Positions 29,297-37,817 of a stretch of 64,000 nucleotides of DNA are shown here, one piece after another (within the stretch, counting starts at the first letter, position 1; each line of letters begins with the position of its first letter). The translations under genes and the position numbers were made by a program. Under the pieces are notes generated by a model, which had not been told where the DNA came from, did not search any database, and worked only from the letters and a program-made list of their open reading frames with translations. The stretch spans positions 1-64,000 of the forward strand of contig CACNFT010000002.1 of NCBI GenBank assembly GCA_902619825.1. The letters run 5' to 3'. This DNA is from an uncultured Candidatus Actinomarina sp. (GTDB taxonomy: Bacteria; Actinomycetota; Acidimicrobiia; Actinomarinales; Actinomarinaceae).

Positions 29297-30604
29297 ATGA
29301 AATTAAGAATTGCGCCATCACCTACCGGAGAGCTTCATATTGGCAATGCAAGAACAGCATTATTTAACTGGCTTTATGCAAGAAAAAATAAGGGTAAATT
29401 TCTTCTTAGAATTGACGATACTGATACTGAAAGAAGCACCCCAGAATATATTGAAAATATTGTACAAAATCTTTCATGGCTTGGTATCGATTGGGATGAG
29501 GGTTATGAATTAAATGATTCAAATTCTTATAAACAGTCAGATAGATTTGGAAGGTATGAGGAAATAGCAAATCAACTACTGGAAAATGATTTTGCATATA
29601 AAGATGATGGAGCAGTGAGGTTTAGAGTTCAAAAAGATAAAGAAATATTTTTCCAAGACTACATAAGAGGAGATATGAAATTTAATACCAATGATGTTGA
29701 GGATTTTGTAATTTTAAGATCTGATAAAAGCCCAACATATCACTTAGCTTCGACTGTAGATGATATTGACTATGAAATAACAATAATTGCTAGAGGAGAG
29801 GACATCCTTTCTTCCACTCCAAAACATATAATGATAATGAATGCATTAAATGCAAAAGTTCCTGATTTTTGCCATCTTCCTTTGTTGTTTGGTCCAGACG
29901 GAAAAAAATTAAGTAAAAGACATGGCGACACTTCAGTCTCGTCTTTTAGAGAACGTGGAGTTTTATCTGAAACAATGTTTAATTATATGTCGATTCTTGG
30001 TTGGTCCCCAGGAAATGATTTAGAAATATTTGATAAAGAATTTGCAATTAATAATTTTGATTTAAAAAATGTTTTAGCTAACCCAGCAATTTTTGATACA
30101 CAAAAGCTTCTTTGGATGAATGGTCAATATATAAGAGAGTTTGATGAAAAAACATTTAATAAGATTGCTCTTGAGACAATTGAAACTTCATTATCAAGGG
30201 AGCTATTTAGCGAGGAAATTGAAAGGATGAATTTAATTCTTTCTGTTGTCCAAGAGCGCCTTGAAACATTAAATGACCTTACAGGACAAGTAAAATTTTT
30301 ACTCGATGAACCTTTTAATGTTGACAAGGACGAATGGGATGAAGTTAATTCAAAATCTGCACAGGATTATCTTACGAACATTCGAGAACAATTTAAAACG
30401 ATGAAAGATTTCGAACTAGACAAAATTGAAGCAATGATGCGTGAACAATTAAAGAAACTTGATTTAAAACCTAAAGAAGGATTCCAGGCTGCAAGAGTTG
30501 CAATAACTGGTACAAAAATAAGTCCACCGTTATTTGAATCCATTTATGCACTAGGTCAATCTTCTACAATTGCAAGAATTGCCGAAAAGATTGATAATTT
30601 GTAA
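29297..30604 (+). CDS. gltX: glutamate--tRNA ligase
   Basis: Class I synthetase that charges tRNA-Glu, and in organisms with GatCAB usually also tRNA-Gln. HIGH box: PSPTGELHIGNARTALFNWL; KMSKS box: KKLSKRHGDTS. The 435-aa length is somewhat below the usual 460-490, mainly in the anticodon-binding C-terminal part, which is intact to a plausible end. The gene is followed 38 bp later by tRNA-Glu, tRNA-Gln and tRNA-Glu, an arrangement that joins enzyme and substrates. Confidence 0.95.
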   Translation: MKLRIAPSPTGELHIGNARTALFNWLYARKNKGKFLLRIDDTDTERSTPEYIENIVQNLSWLGIDWDEGYELNDSNSYKQSDRFGRYEEIANQLLENDFAYKDDGAVRFRVQKDKEIFFQDYIRGDMKFNTNDVEDFVILRSDKSPTYHLASTVDDIDYEITIIARGEDILSSTPKHIMIMNALNAKVPDFCHLPLLFGPDGKKLSKRHGDTSVSSFRERGVLSETMFNYMSILGWSPGNDLEIFDKEFAINNFDLKNVLANPAIFDTQKLLWMNGQYIREFDEKTFNKIALETIETSLSRELFSEEIERMNLILSVVQERLETLNDLTGQVKFLLDEPFNVDKDEWDEVNSKSAQDYLTNIREQFKTMKDFELDKIEAMMREQLKKLDLKPKEGFQAARVAITGTKISPPLFESIYALGQSSTIARIAEKIDNL

Positions 30605-30642
30605 CAAATAATATATAAGTTACTATATTCTTATACAAATAC

Positions 30643-30715
30643 GGCCCCGTCGTCCAGAGGCCTAGGACGCTGGGTTTTCAACCCAGAAACGCCGGTTCGA
30701 ATCCGGTCGGGGCTG
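30643..30715 (+). tRNA. tRNA-Glu (anticodon UUC)
   Basis: Cloverleaf by eye: acceptor GGCCCCG with CGGGGCT (G-U first pair), D-arm with CCTAGG, anticodon stem CTGGG/CCCAG with loop TTTTCAA giving anticodon UUC, and T-arm GCCGGTTCGAATCCGGT. The discriminator is G and CCA is not encoded. A TATATT box at 30624-30629 lies 13 bp upstream. Confidence 0.95.
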
Positions 30716-30722
30716 CTACCTT

Positions 30723-30794
30723 TCGGGGATGGTGTAATTGGCAACACAATGGGTTCTGGTCCCATCGTTGAGGGTTCAAGTCCTTCTCCCCGAG
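30723..30794 (+). tRNA. tRNA-Gln (anticodon CUG)
   Basis: Acceptor TCGGGGA with TCCCCGA, a D-arm containing AATTGGCAAC, anticodon stem ATGGG/CCCAT with loop TTCTGGT giving CUG, and T-arm GAGGGTTCAAGTCCTTC. The discriminator is G and CCA is not encoded. It lies 7 bp after the first tRNA-Glu, probably in one transcript. Confidence 0.93.
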
Positions 30795-30798
30795 CAGA

Positions 30799-30871
30799 GG
30801 CCCCGTCGTCTAGAGGCCTAGGACGCCGCCCTCTCAAGGCGGAAACGCCGGTTCAAATCCGGTCGGGGCTG
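30799..30871 (+). tRNA. tRNA-Glu (anticodon CUC)
   Basis: Nearly the same body as the first tRNA-Glu (identical acceptor and most of D- and T-arms), so a duplication is likely, but the anticodon stem is CCGCC/GGCGG with loop CTCTCAA giving CUC. Discriminator G, no encoded CCA. It starts 4 bp after tRNA-Gln and ends 0 bp before the stop codon of cofC on the other strand. Confidence 0.95.
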
Positions 30872-31474
30872 CTAAAACTCTAAATTTTTAGACCATCTTG
30901 GTCTATGCTGAAGAAAATTATTGAAATCTTCTTCGTCATCTATCTCAAAACTAAATTCTTTATTAAATGATTTTTTGATATCTAAATTTTCTTGAAGAAA
31001 AATATTCATGTGATTATCAAAACTATTTTTACCATACATTAATTTTTTAATTTTAATATTTCCCCCAAGTAGAGGAGTTCCGCTATCTTTACTTGAACAA
31101 ATTACAATCTGGGATGACTTGCATTCTTTTATCCATTCTTGTGCATAAAAATTGTTTAGGTATGGCAGGTCAGCATGGCAGATAGTCCAATATTCATATT
31201 CATAAGAATGAAGAAACTCTTCGAGCTCAAAATTTAAACCCTTTTTTCTGGTTGAGAATGTCTCAATATTATTGTTCTTACAATAATCAATAACAAGCTC
31301 ATCATTTGTGATACAAACAATTTTTGTGTATTCATTTTCAAATGATTTCACTATATTTTTAAACATTCCTTTTGAAAGTTCTATTCTTTTTTCGACACTC
31401 AGAATATTTTCAAGTCTAGACATAGGATTTTTAAAATTTCTTACGGGGATACCTATCAAAAAATTTTTTAACAT
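30872..31474 (-). CDS. cofC: 2-phospho-L-lactate / phosphoenolpyruvate guanylyltransferase (F420 biosynthesis)
   Basis: A 200-residue nucleotidyltransferase of the CofC/FbiD family, which activates phospholactate or PEP with GTP on the way to coenzyme F420. The N-terminal pattern IPVRNFKNPMSRLENILS is the CofC form of the nucleotide-binding loop; the middle ICHADLPYLN holds the metal Asp, and SSKDSGTPLLGG matches the DGGT-type segment. It is a rather divergent member. Its TAG stop directly abuts the tRNA-Glu(CUC) gene. Other F420 genes are not in the window. Confidence 0.72.
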   Translation of the reverse strand: MLKNFLIGIPVRNFKNPMSRLENILSVEKRIELSKGMFKNIVKSFENEYTKIVCITNDELVIDYCKNNNIETFSTRKKGLNFELEEFLHSYEYEYWTICHADLPYLNNFYAQEWIKECKSSQIVICSSKDSGTPLLGGNIKIKKLMYGKNSFDNHMNIFLQENLDIKKSFNKEFSFEIDDEEDFNNFLQHRPRWSKNLEF

Positions 31475-31517
31475 TACAACACTTTACATATTCCATGCTA
31501 TTAAGTTATATATTGAA

Positions 31518-32915
31518 ATGACAAGAAAAACTAAAATAATCGCAACTGTAGGTCCAAGTATTCATTCAAAAGAGGCCATCAGTGAAATTATTGATGCAGG
31601 AGCTAATGTTTTAAGGTTAAATTTTTCACATGGATCTAATTACGAATATAAACAAATAGTAGATTGGGCTAGATCATCAAATAAAAAGATTGCAATAATG
31701 CAAGATATTCAAGGTCCAAAAATAAGAACAGGCAATTTGGAACAATCATTTGATTTATCTCAAGGAACTGAAATTGAAATATCCAATGAAGATTCCAAGA
31801 AAAATAATGAAAATATCGTTATAAATTATGAGCAGTTATTTAAAGATGTGAGTGAAGGTGAACGAATATTAATTGATGATGGAAAATTGTCCTTAAGAGT
31901 TACAAAAAAAGAAAAAAATAAAGTTCTTGCTGATGTAGAGATTGGTGGAGAATTAAGGTCAAATCAAGGGGTCGCTTTCCCAGATTCTAATTTATCAGTT
32001 TCAACTTTAACAAAAAAAGATATTAAAGATTTAGAGTTTGGCAATCAACTCGGGGTTGATTTTGTTGCTGTTTCTTTTGTTCGAAACGCAGAAGATATTA
32101 TAAATGTCAAGAAATACATAGATGATGATACAAAAGTTATAGCAAAAATTGAACTTAAGTCTGCAGTAAAAAATCTAAAATCAATTATTCAAGAGTCAGA
32201 TGGAGTAATGGTAGCAAGGGGCGATCTAGGTGTACAACTTCCTCTTGAGAGAATTCCTCTCGTTCAAAAAGAGATATTAAATGAAACAAATTTACAGGGA
32301 AAAATTACAATTACAGCTACTGAAATGTTAACTTCCATGATTTCTTCTCATCGGCCTACAAGAGCAGAGGTTTCGGATATTACAAACGCAATACTCGATG
32401 GAACTGATGCTGTAATGTTGTCAGCGGAAACCTCAATCGGTGAAAACCCAATTGAAGTTGTCAGTGCCATGGCAAAGATTTGTAGTGAGGTAGATAGTGT
32501 TTCTGGTACAAAAATAACTTCATCTAAAGATGTATTGACTTCTGATGAACTAACAAATTCTCTTTCAAAAGCTGCAGTACAAGTAGCAAATGATTCTAAT
32601 GCAAAGGCAATCGTAGCTTTCACTGAAACTGGTAAAACAGCATTATTGATTTCAAATCATCGACCAGACGCTCCAATTTTTACATTTACAACTGTTGGAA
32701 AGACTTTTAATCAACTTAATTTGATATGGGGAGTAGAACAGATAAAGATAGAGAGATTGGAAACTACTGATGAGATGTTTGGGATTGCAAATCAATGGTT
32801 AACTCAAGAGATGAATTTTATAAAAAATGATAAAGTAGTTATTGTCGCTGGTACACCTCCAAATAAAGAGGCAGCAACTAACCTTATTAGAGTAATGAAG
32901 ATTGGTGAATTTTAA
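31518..32915 (+). CDS. pyk: pyruvate kinase
   Basis: Last step of glycolysis: PEP and ADP to pyruvate and ATP. TRKTKIIATVGPSIHSKE opens the protein; LRLNFSHGSNYEY, the catalytic lysine in VIAKIELKSAV, the metal site in GVMVARGDLGVQL and the TATEMLTSMI segment are typical. The start ATG at 31518 gives 465 aa, the usual length; upstream in-frame ATG codons would add 70 residues antisense to cofC. The following gene starts in its stop codon. Confidence 0.95.
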   Translation: MTRKTKIIATVGPSIHSKEAISEIIDAGANVLRLNFSHGSNYEYKQIVDWARSSNKKIAIMQDIQGPKIRTGNLEQSFDLSQGTEIEISNEDSKKNNENIVINYEQLFKDVSEGERILIDDGKLSLRVTKKEKNKVLADVEIGGELRSNQGVAFPDSNLSVSTLTKKDIKDLEFGNQLGVDFVAVSFVRNAEDIINVKKYIDDDTKVIAKIELKSAVKNLKSIIQESDGVMVARGDLGVQLPLERIPLVQKEILNETNLQGKITITATEMLTSMISSHRPTRAEVSDITNAILDGTDAVMLSAETSIGENPIEVVSAMAKICSEVDSVSGTKITSSKDVLTSDELTNSLSKAAVQVANDSNAKAIVAFTETGKTALLISNHRPDAPIFTFTTVGKTFNQLNLIWGVEQIKIERLETTDEMFGIANQWLTQEMNFIKNDKVVIVAGTPPNKEAATNLIRVMKIGEF

Positions 32916-33217
32916 TGGGTCAAAAAATTGAATTAAAAACAACTCAATTTGGAAAAAACGTCATATTCGACTTGAACAGATCATTATCAGGACAAGACGG
33001 TGAAACTTATCACAATATAGCCCATGCTTCATTAACAAATGAAATTAGTGCACAACTTGCAATGAAAATATTTCAATTCTCAAATGATATTGAAAATATT
33101 TTTATTCAATCGAATGTTGTTACTGTCAATTTTACAAAAAACATGGGTACTGCAGTTTCAGACTTTGAAAAGCTAATCGAAGATTTCTTTCTTTTTTATG
33201 GAGATGAGGAAGAATGA
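32915..33217 (+). CDS. Nfu N-terminal-domain-like protein (100 aa)
   Basis: A small cytoplasmic protein. The run NEISAQLAMKIFQFSNDIENI followed by VVTVNFTKNMGTAVSDFEKL resembles the Nfu N-terminal domain, where 'la-klF-i-gv--v-----vtv-k' is the rule, but it has no CxxC cluster site. It is coupled to pyk (TAATG) and to the next gene (ATGA). If the domain call is right, it would be an Nfu-type accessory without its own cluster; this is only tentative. Confidence 0.55.
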   Translation: MGQKIELKTTQFGKNVIFDLNRSLSGQDGETYHNIAHASLTNEISAQLAMKIFQFSNDIENIFIQSNVVTVNFTKNMGTAVSDFEKLIEDFFLFYGDEEE

Positions 33218-34149
33218 TAGTTGGGGTCACAGGCGCCTCTGGTTTTATTGGTAAAAAAACAATAAAAATTTTAAAGGATTCTGGCCATGAAGTTAAAAGG
33301 TTTGTAAGAAGAGAACTGAAGAATGATGATGAAATTTATTGGAGCCCAGCAAAGAAGGAAATAGATAAAGACAAATTTCAAGAACTTGATGCAATAATCC
33401 ATTTAGCTGGAGAAAGTATAGCTCCCCAAGATATATTAGGCTTCCTCCCATTTGCAGGTGGTCGTTGGTCTAAAGAAAGAAAATCAAGAATTTATTGGTC
33501 CAGGAAGTGGGCATCTGATCTTTTTGTGGATACATACAAATCTTGTGAAAAATATCCAAAAATATTTATCACTGCATCTGGAAATGATATTTATGGAGAT
33601 CACGGAGATGAAATAGTTACTGAAGAAACCACCTTTAATCGTGGTCAATTTTTACAAATGGTAGCAGAAGAATGCTGGGAAGAACCATTATATGAAATTG
33701 AAAAGATGGGTGTAAGAGTAATGAAGTGTAGAGCTGGAATTGTTCTAGGGAAGGGAAATATCGCAACACAAATATTTACACTTATATCAAAATTAAATTT
33801 GTCCGGTCCAATTGGAGATGGTAAGCAATATTTTTCTTGGGTATCTGTTTATGACATGGCTGAAGCATTCGTATTTTGTTTAGAAAATGAAAATATCGAT
33901 GGCGCTGTTAATGTAACTGCTCCTGAACCTTTGCAGCAAAAAGAATTTTCAAGAGCCATAGCCAAAATTATGGACAAGGCTTTCTTTGCTCCTCCTTTAC
34001 CTCCAATAATAATGAGATTAGCTGTTGGCTGGGAACTAGGTGAGCAACTTGGTTTAAATAGTATAAGAGCAATTCCACAAAAATTATTAAAAGAAGGATT
34101 TCAGTTTAAAAACCCTACTTTGGAAACAATGAAAGATGATTTTAATTAA
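33214..34149 (+). CDS. TIGR01777-type NAD(P)-dependent epimerase (YfcH/SDR39U1-like)
   Basis: An atypical short-chain dehydrogenase, 311 aa: Rossmann loop VGVTGASGFIGKKTIKIL, then DAIIHLAGESIAP, the long KERKSRIYWSRKWASDLFV segment of this subfamily, and a C-terminal DUF1731-like end with IRAIPQKLLKEGFQFKNPT. The function of the family is not settled; no sugar substrate is shown. It lies in the pyk unit with overlaps on both sides. Confidence 0.88.
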   Translation: MIVGVTGASGFIGKKTIKILKDSGHEVKRFVRRELKNDDEIYWSPAKKEIDKDKFQELDAIIHLAGESIAPQDILGFLPFAGGRWSKERKSRIYWSRKWASDLFVDTYKSCEKYPKIFITASGNDIYGDHGDEIVTEETTFNRGQFLQMVAEECWEEPLYEIEKMGVRVMKCRAGIVLGKGNIATQIFTLISKLNLSGPIGDGKQYFSWVSVYDMAEAFVFCLENENIDGAVNVTAPEPLQQKEFSRAIAKIMDKAFFAPPLPPIIMRLAVGWELGEQLGLNSIRAIPQKLLKEGFQFKNPTLETMKDDFN

Positions 34150-34502
34150 TGAGTAGTTACGAAGAAAGAATGTCGCAGAAATATAATTTCTTCTCTTCTG
34201 ACGATAAAAACCAAGTTTCTGATTCAGAAGTCGAAAAGAAAACAAAAAATGAAGAAATTACTGAAAATGTAGATGAGGTAAATGAAACTCAAGAAGAAGA
34301 AAACATGCTCGTTCCAATATCTGCTTGGAAGAAAGTTTTAGATCAATTAGGAAATTTACATGAGGCTGATAAGTTAATGGCTGAAGCTAGAGAGAGGGCA
34401 GCAAAAGCAGAGGCTGAAAGTCAATTTTTAAGAGAAAAACTAAAAAATACACGAGAAGAATTAAACACATTCAAAAAGAAAAAAAGGTTTTTCTTTTTCT
34501 AA
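34149..34502 (+). CDS. coiled-coil hypothetical protein with basic-aromatic tail
   Basis: A 117-residue protein: an acidic disordered first half (many Glu, Asp, Ser, Asn), a short motif VPISAWKKVLDQLGNLHEAD, then a heptad-rich helix from about residue 75 to 110, ending with KKKKRFFFF. The last nine residues could dip into the membrane. The Ala/Glu helix following 'LGNLHEA' resembles small coiled-coil proteins in Acidimicrobiia as I remember them. Function unknown. It overlaps the previous gene by one base. Confidence 0.7.
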   Translation: MSSYEERMSQKYNFFSSDDKNQVSDSEVEKKTKNEEITENVDEVNETQEEENMLVPISAWKKVLDQLGNLHEADKLMAEARERAAKAEAESQFLREKLKNTREELNTFKKKKRFFFF

Positions 34503-34506
34503 TAAC

Positions 34507-35727
34507 TTAATTCACAAAATTGCTTTCATCAGATACACCTCTGATTATAAAAAATGAAATCATTAAGAGTACAACAAGAGACAGCATGGCAGTATTTCGT
34601 CCTAAATTTAAAGTATTAACAATAAAGCCCCATAAAATTGGACCAATAATTGTTGCAAATCTTCCAACAGTAGAATATAAACCATAAAATTCACCAAGAT
34701 GTTCTTTTGGACTAAGTCTTGTCATAAACACTCTATCAACCGCAAATATTCCACCAATGTTGAAGCCACCAATAACTCCAGTTACATAAATTAACCAGTC
34801 AATATCAAACTCTGTAGAAATAACTGCAATGATTAATGAAACCATCCAACAACCTAAGCTAAATAAAGTGCATTTTCTTGGACCATATTTATCTCCAGCT
34901 TTACCGTAAACATAACCACCGATAATCGAGATGATTATTGCTAAGGCTAATAAATTTTGACTGTCTTCAGCGGTAAGTCCAGCCTCTTCAACAAGATATA
35001 CTGCAAGTAAGCCACTGATTAAAGTATTAATTGCGTCTGCATAAAAAAATCTCCCAATAAGAAATCTTGTAAGACCTTTATATTCTCTGGAATGTCTCCA
35101 TGACTTAACAACTATATAAAGAGATTCTCTAAATTTAACACTTACTTTATCAATATTAAATTTTTTCTCTTCTATGAACAAAAATGCTGGAATTGAAAAT
35201 AATAAAAAAAGAATAGCTACGGATCTAAAAATTTCTACATAACTATAACCAAATTCCTGAAGGATCGATGCAACACCAAATCCTATAAGTGATCCCATGT
35301 ATCCAAACGCAACTCCCATGCCCGAAATCTTTCCTCTGTTACCTTCATTACTTACTGAAACAAGTAAAGCATCGTAGACTACCGAACCGAGATTAAATCC
35401 AATTAACGAAATGATGAACAATAGAACAGATATATTGACATTAAACGTCCCAAGAAGGAAGGTCGCTATGATGCAGATTGCAGTTGTAATAAATAATAAT
35501 GGTTTCTTTCCTTGTGCACCATCACTTCTTGCTCCTACCCAGGGACCCGTTAACGCAACAACTATCATCGCTCCTGAAGTTGCTAGACCCAAAGCTTGAT
35601 CTGTCCAGCCTTGTTCACTCACAAGCCAGACAGAAAAATATAAACCAGGAATTACAAATGCATAAACTGTATTTGCTAAATCAAAAAGTAACCAAGAATA
35701 TAAACTTTTTTTCTTTATTTCGTTCAT
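34507..35727 (-). CDS. MFS transporter, UMF1/Atg22-like family (copy 1)
   Basis: A 406-residue permease with about twelve hydrophobic segments. The start YSWLLFDLANTVYAFVIPGL and the GPWVGARSDGAQGKKPLL loop are typical of the UMF1 family related to yeast vacuolar effluxer Atg22. The substrate of bacterial members is not established; amino acid efflux is a guess from the yeast protein. It is coupled by a TAATG overlap to the aminotransferase gene upstream, which is compatible with an amino acid role. A second copy lies at 37810. Confidence 0.85.
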   Translation of the reverse strand: MNEIKKKSLYSWLLFDLANTVYAFVIPGLYFSVWLVSEQGWTDQALGLATSGAMIVVALTGPWVGARSDGAQGKKPLLFITTAICIIATFLLGTFNVNISVLLFIISLIGFNLGSVVYDALLVSVSNEGNRGKISGMGVAFGYMGSLIGFGVASILQEFGYSYVEIFRSVAILFLLFSIPAFLFIEEKKFNIDKVSVKFRESLYIVVKSWRHSREYKGLTRFLIGRFFYADAINTLISGLLAVYLVEEAGLTAEDSQNLLALAIIISIIGGYVYGKAGDKYGPRKCTLFSLGCWMVSLIIAVISTEFDIDWLIYVTGVIGGFNIGGIFAVDRVFMTRLSPKEHLGEFYGLYSTVGRFATIIGPILWGFIVNTLNLGRNTAMLSLVVLLMISFFIIRGVSDESNFVN

Positions 35728-36923
35728 TAAATTGATTCTAGAGCGTCTTTAAATCTCGTGAGGCCTTCCTCTAGATCTTGATCGCTTAGAGCATAAGAAC
35801 AACGTAAAAATCCTTCTTTCCCAAATACCTCACCAGGTACAAATGCAATGTAGAATTTTTCTAATAACCAATCGCAAAGCTCAATTGATGTGCTGACTCC
35901 ATCTATAAGACCATTTGTGTAATGACTTACATCAGGAAAAACATAAAAAGCTCCTGTTGCATTTGGAACCCTTATATTTTCTAAAGTATTAAATAAATTG
36001 AGTGCATAATTTCTTCTTTTATCAAATGCTTTCTTCATTTCGTTTGTGCTACCTAATCCATTTTTTAATGCTGAATATGCAGCAACTTGCGAAATATTTG
36101 CAACGTTTGATGTTGCATGAGACTGAATTTTTTTTGAAAGACCGATGACATCATCATTACCCATTATCCAACCAACTCTCCATCCAGTCATTGAGTACGC
36201 TTTTGCAACACCATTCACAACAATTGTTTTCTCCAGATTTTTATCAATAGTTGCTGGAGAGGGCGAAGTAACGCCTTCATAAACTAGATGTTCGTAAAGC
36301 TCATCCGAAAGTATCCATATATTTTTATCAAATGCCCAGTTATATATTTCTTCAGCTTCTTCTTTTGAATAGACGACCCCGGTTGGATTCGATGGAGATA
36401 CCCAAACAACAACCTTGGTTTTTTCTGTAAATTTCTCTTCAAGTTGTTCAACTGTAACTTTGAAATCATTTTCAAAATCTGTATTAACAATTACTGGCTC
36501 CCCACCTGAAATTTTTACTGCTTCAGGATATGTTGTCCAATATGGTGAAGGTATTAATACTTCATCTCCAGGATCAAGCAGTGACATAAATGTTGTAAGT
36601 ATTGCTTGTTTTCCTCCATTTGTTACAACTACATTATCTGGGTTAACTTCAAAATTTGAGTATTCACTTGTTGTTCTAGAAATTTCATCTCGTAAAATCG
36701 GTAATCCACCAACTGCTGTGTACTTATGATATGTTGGATTTTCCGATGCAATTTTTACTTCCTCTATAACATGTGAAGGTGTTGGGAAATCAGGTTCACC
36801 TGCACCAAAGCCAATTACAGGCTTTCCTTGTTCCTTTAGAATTCTAGCCTTGTTTGATATTGCCATTGTTCCAGAAGGCGTAATATTGTTATTTAATTTT
36901 GAAATTTCCACATTTATCTCCAA
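35727..36923 (-). CDS. class I pyridoxal-phosphate aminotransferase (aspartate-type)
   Basis: A 398-residue fold-type I aminotransferase, probably aspartate aminotransferase. Visible: GFGAGEPDFPTPSHV, VVVTNGGKQAIL, VSPSNPTGVVYSKEE, the LSDELYEHLVYEG segment with the PLP-binding Asp and Tyr, the PLP lysine in VNGVAKAYSMTGWRVGW, and the substrate Arg in FLRCSYA. Prephenate- or alanine-type use cannot be excluded. It heads the pair with the UMF1 transporter and diverges from folD. Confidence 0.92.
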   Translation of the reverse strand: MEINVEISKLNNNITPSGTMAISNKARILKEQGKPVIGFGAGEPDFPTPSHVIEEVKIASENPTYHKYTAVGGLPILRDEISRTTSEYSNFEVNPDNVVVTNGGKQAILTTFMSLLDPGDEVLIPSPYWTTYPEAVKISGGEPVIVNTDFENDFKVTVEQLEEKFTEKTKVVVWVSPSNPTGVVYSKEEAEEIYNWAFDKNIWILSDELYEHLVYEGVTSPSPATIDKNLEKTIVVNGVAKAYSMTGWRVGWIMGNDDVIGLSKKIQSHATSNVANISQVAAYSALKNGLGSTNEMKKAFDKRRNYALNLFNTLENIRVPNATGAFYVFPDVSHYTNGLIDGVSTSIELCDWLLEKFYIAFVPGEVFGKEGFLRCSYALSDQDLEEGLTRFKDALESI

Positions 36924-36980
36924 ATGTCATTTTAACGAAATAATTTATAAACTAACCAAGTGATTTATTAAACTTAATTT

Positions 36981-37817
36981 ATGTCACAAATCTTATATGG
37001 TAAACCTGTTGCTGAAAACCTTGACTTTAAAAGTAAAACAATTTTTGAAAATTACACAACACAAAATGATAAATCTCCAGTATTAACAGCAATTACTGTC
37101 GGTGAAAATCCTGCATCACTTCTTTATGTATCTGTAAAAGAAAAAAAAGCTAAGGAATTAGGAGTAGATTTTAATTGGATAAAATTAAAAGAGAGTACAT
37201 CAGAAAGTGAATTAGAAGATACTATCTCTAAATATTCTGAATCATCTCAAGGAATGATTGTACAGCTTCCACTACCAAAACATTTGAATGTTGAAAAAGT
37301 AATTGATTTAATACCAAGTGAAATAGATGTCGATGGCCTTACTACTTTTAATTTGGGTAGGCTTTATTCTGAAAATTTAAATATTATTCCTGCCACATCA
37401 TTAGCAATTCTTGAGTTACTGTCACACTATGAAATAGAAACAGAAGACAAAAACATAGTTATTGCTGGACGATCAAGGCTAGTAACCTCTCCTCTTTCAA
37501 AAATTCTGAGTTCAAAGAAATATAATGGAAACGTATCTGTAATTCATAGTAAAACTTCAAATCCCAAAGAATTTATATCCAATGCAGATATTTTTATATC
37601 TGCTGTTGGAAAAACAAAAATATTTGATAAATCTTATTTTAATGAAGGTTCTTATGTAATTGATGTTGGAATTTCTATCGTTGATGGTAAATCATATGGA
37701 GATATTGACACCTCTGATTTAGATAATTATTTAATAGGAAGAGCTCCGTATCCTGGTGGAATAGGTCCAGTCACTGTTTCAGGCTTATATTCAAATTTAG
37801 CAAAATTGATTAGCTAG
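36981..37817 (+). CDS. folD: bifunctional methylenetetrahydrofolate dehydrogenase / cyclohydrolase
   Basis: Converts 5,10-methylene-THF to 10-formyl-THF. The catalytic lysine is in LYVSVKEKKAKELGVD, the substrate motif in GMIVQLPLPKHLN and the family end PYPGGIGPVTVSGL is clear. The 278-aa length is usual. A TAAACT box (36969-36974) lies 6 bp before the ATG, fitting a leaderless transcript. The last 8 bp overlap the convergent transporter gene. Confidence 0.94.
   Translation: MSQILYGKPVAENLDFKSKTIFENYTTQNDKSPVLTAITVGENPASLLYVSVKEKKAKELGVDFNWIKLKESTSESELEDTISKYSESSQGMIVQLPLPKHLNVEKVIDLIPSEIDVDGLTTFNLGRLYSENLNIIPATSLAILELLSHYEIETEDKNIVIAGRSRLVTSPLSKILSSKKYNGNVSVIHSKTSNPKEFISNADIFISAVGKTKIFDKSYFNEGSYVIDVGISIVDGKSYGDIDTSDLDNYLIGRAPYPGGIGPVTVSGLYSNLAKLIS

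Noticed and set aside
30631-30837. An open frame of 68 codons on the minus strand, rich in Arg-Pro repeats
   Set aside because: It runs antisense through the three tRNA genes; the repeated peptide comes from the two near-identical tRNA-Glu copies.
31308-31517. N-terminal extension of pyruvate kinase from an ATG at 31308
   Set aside because: The 70 extra residues are antisense to cofC and the family start motif begins right after the ATG at 31518.
36924-36980. Riboswitch before folD or the aminotransferase
   Set aside because: Only 57 bp lie between the divergent starts, with no notable inverted repeats, and a TAAACT box fits a leaderless start.
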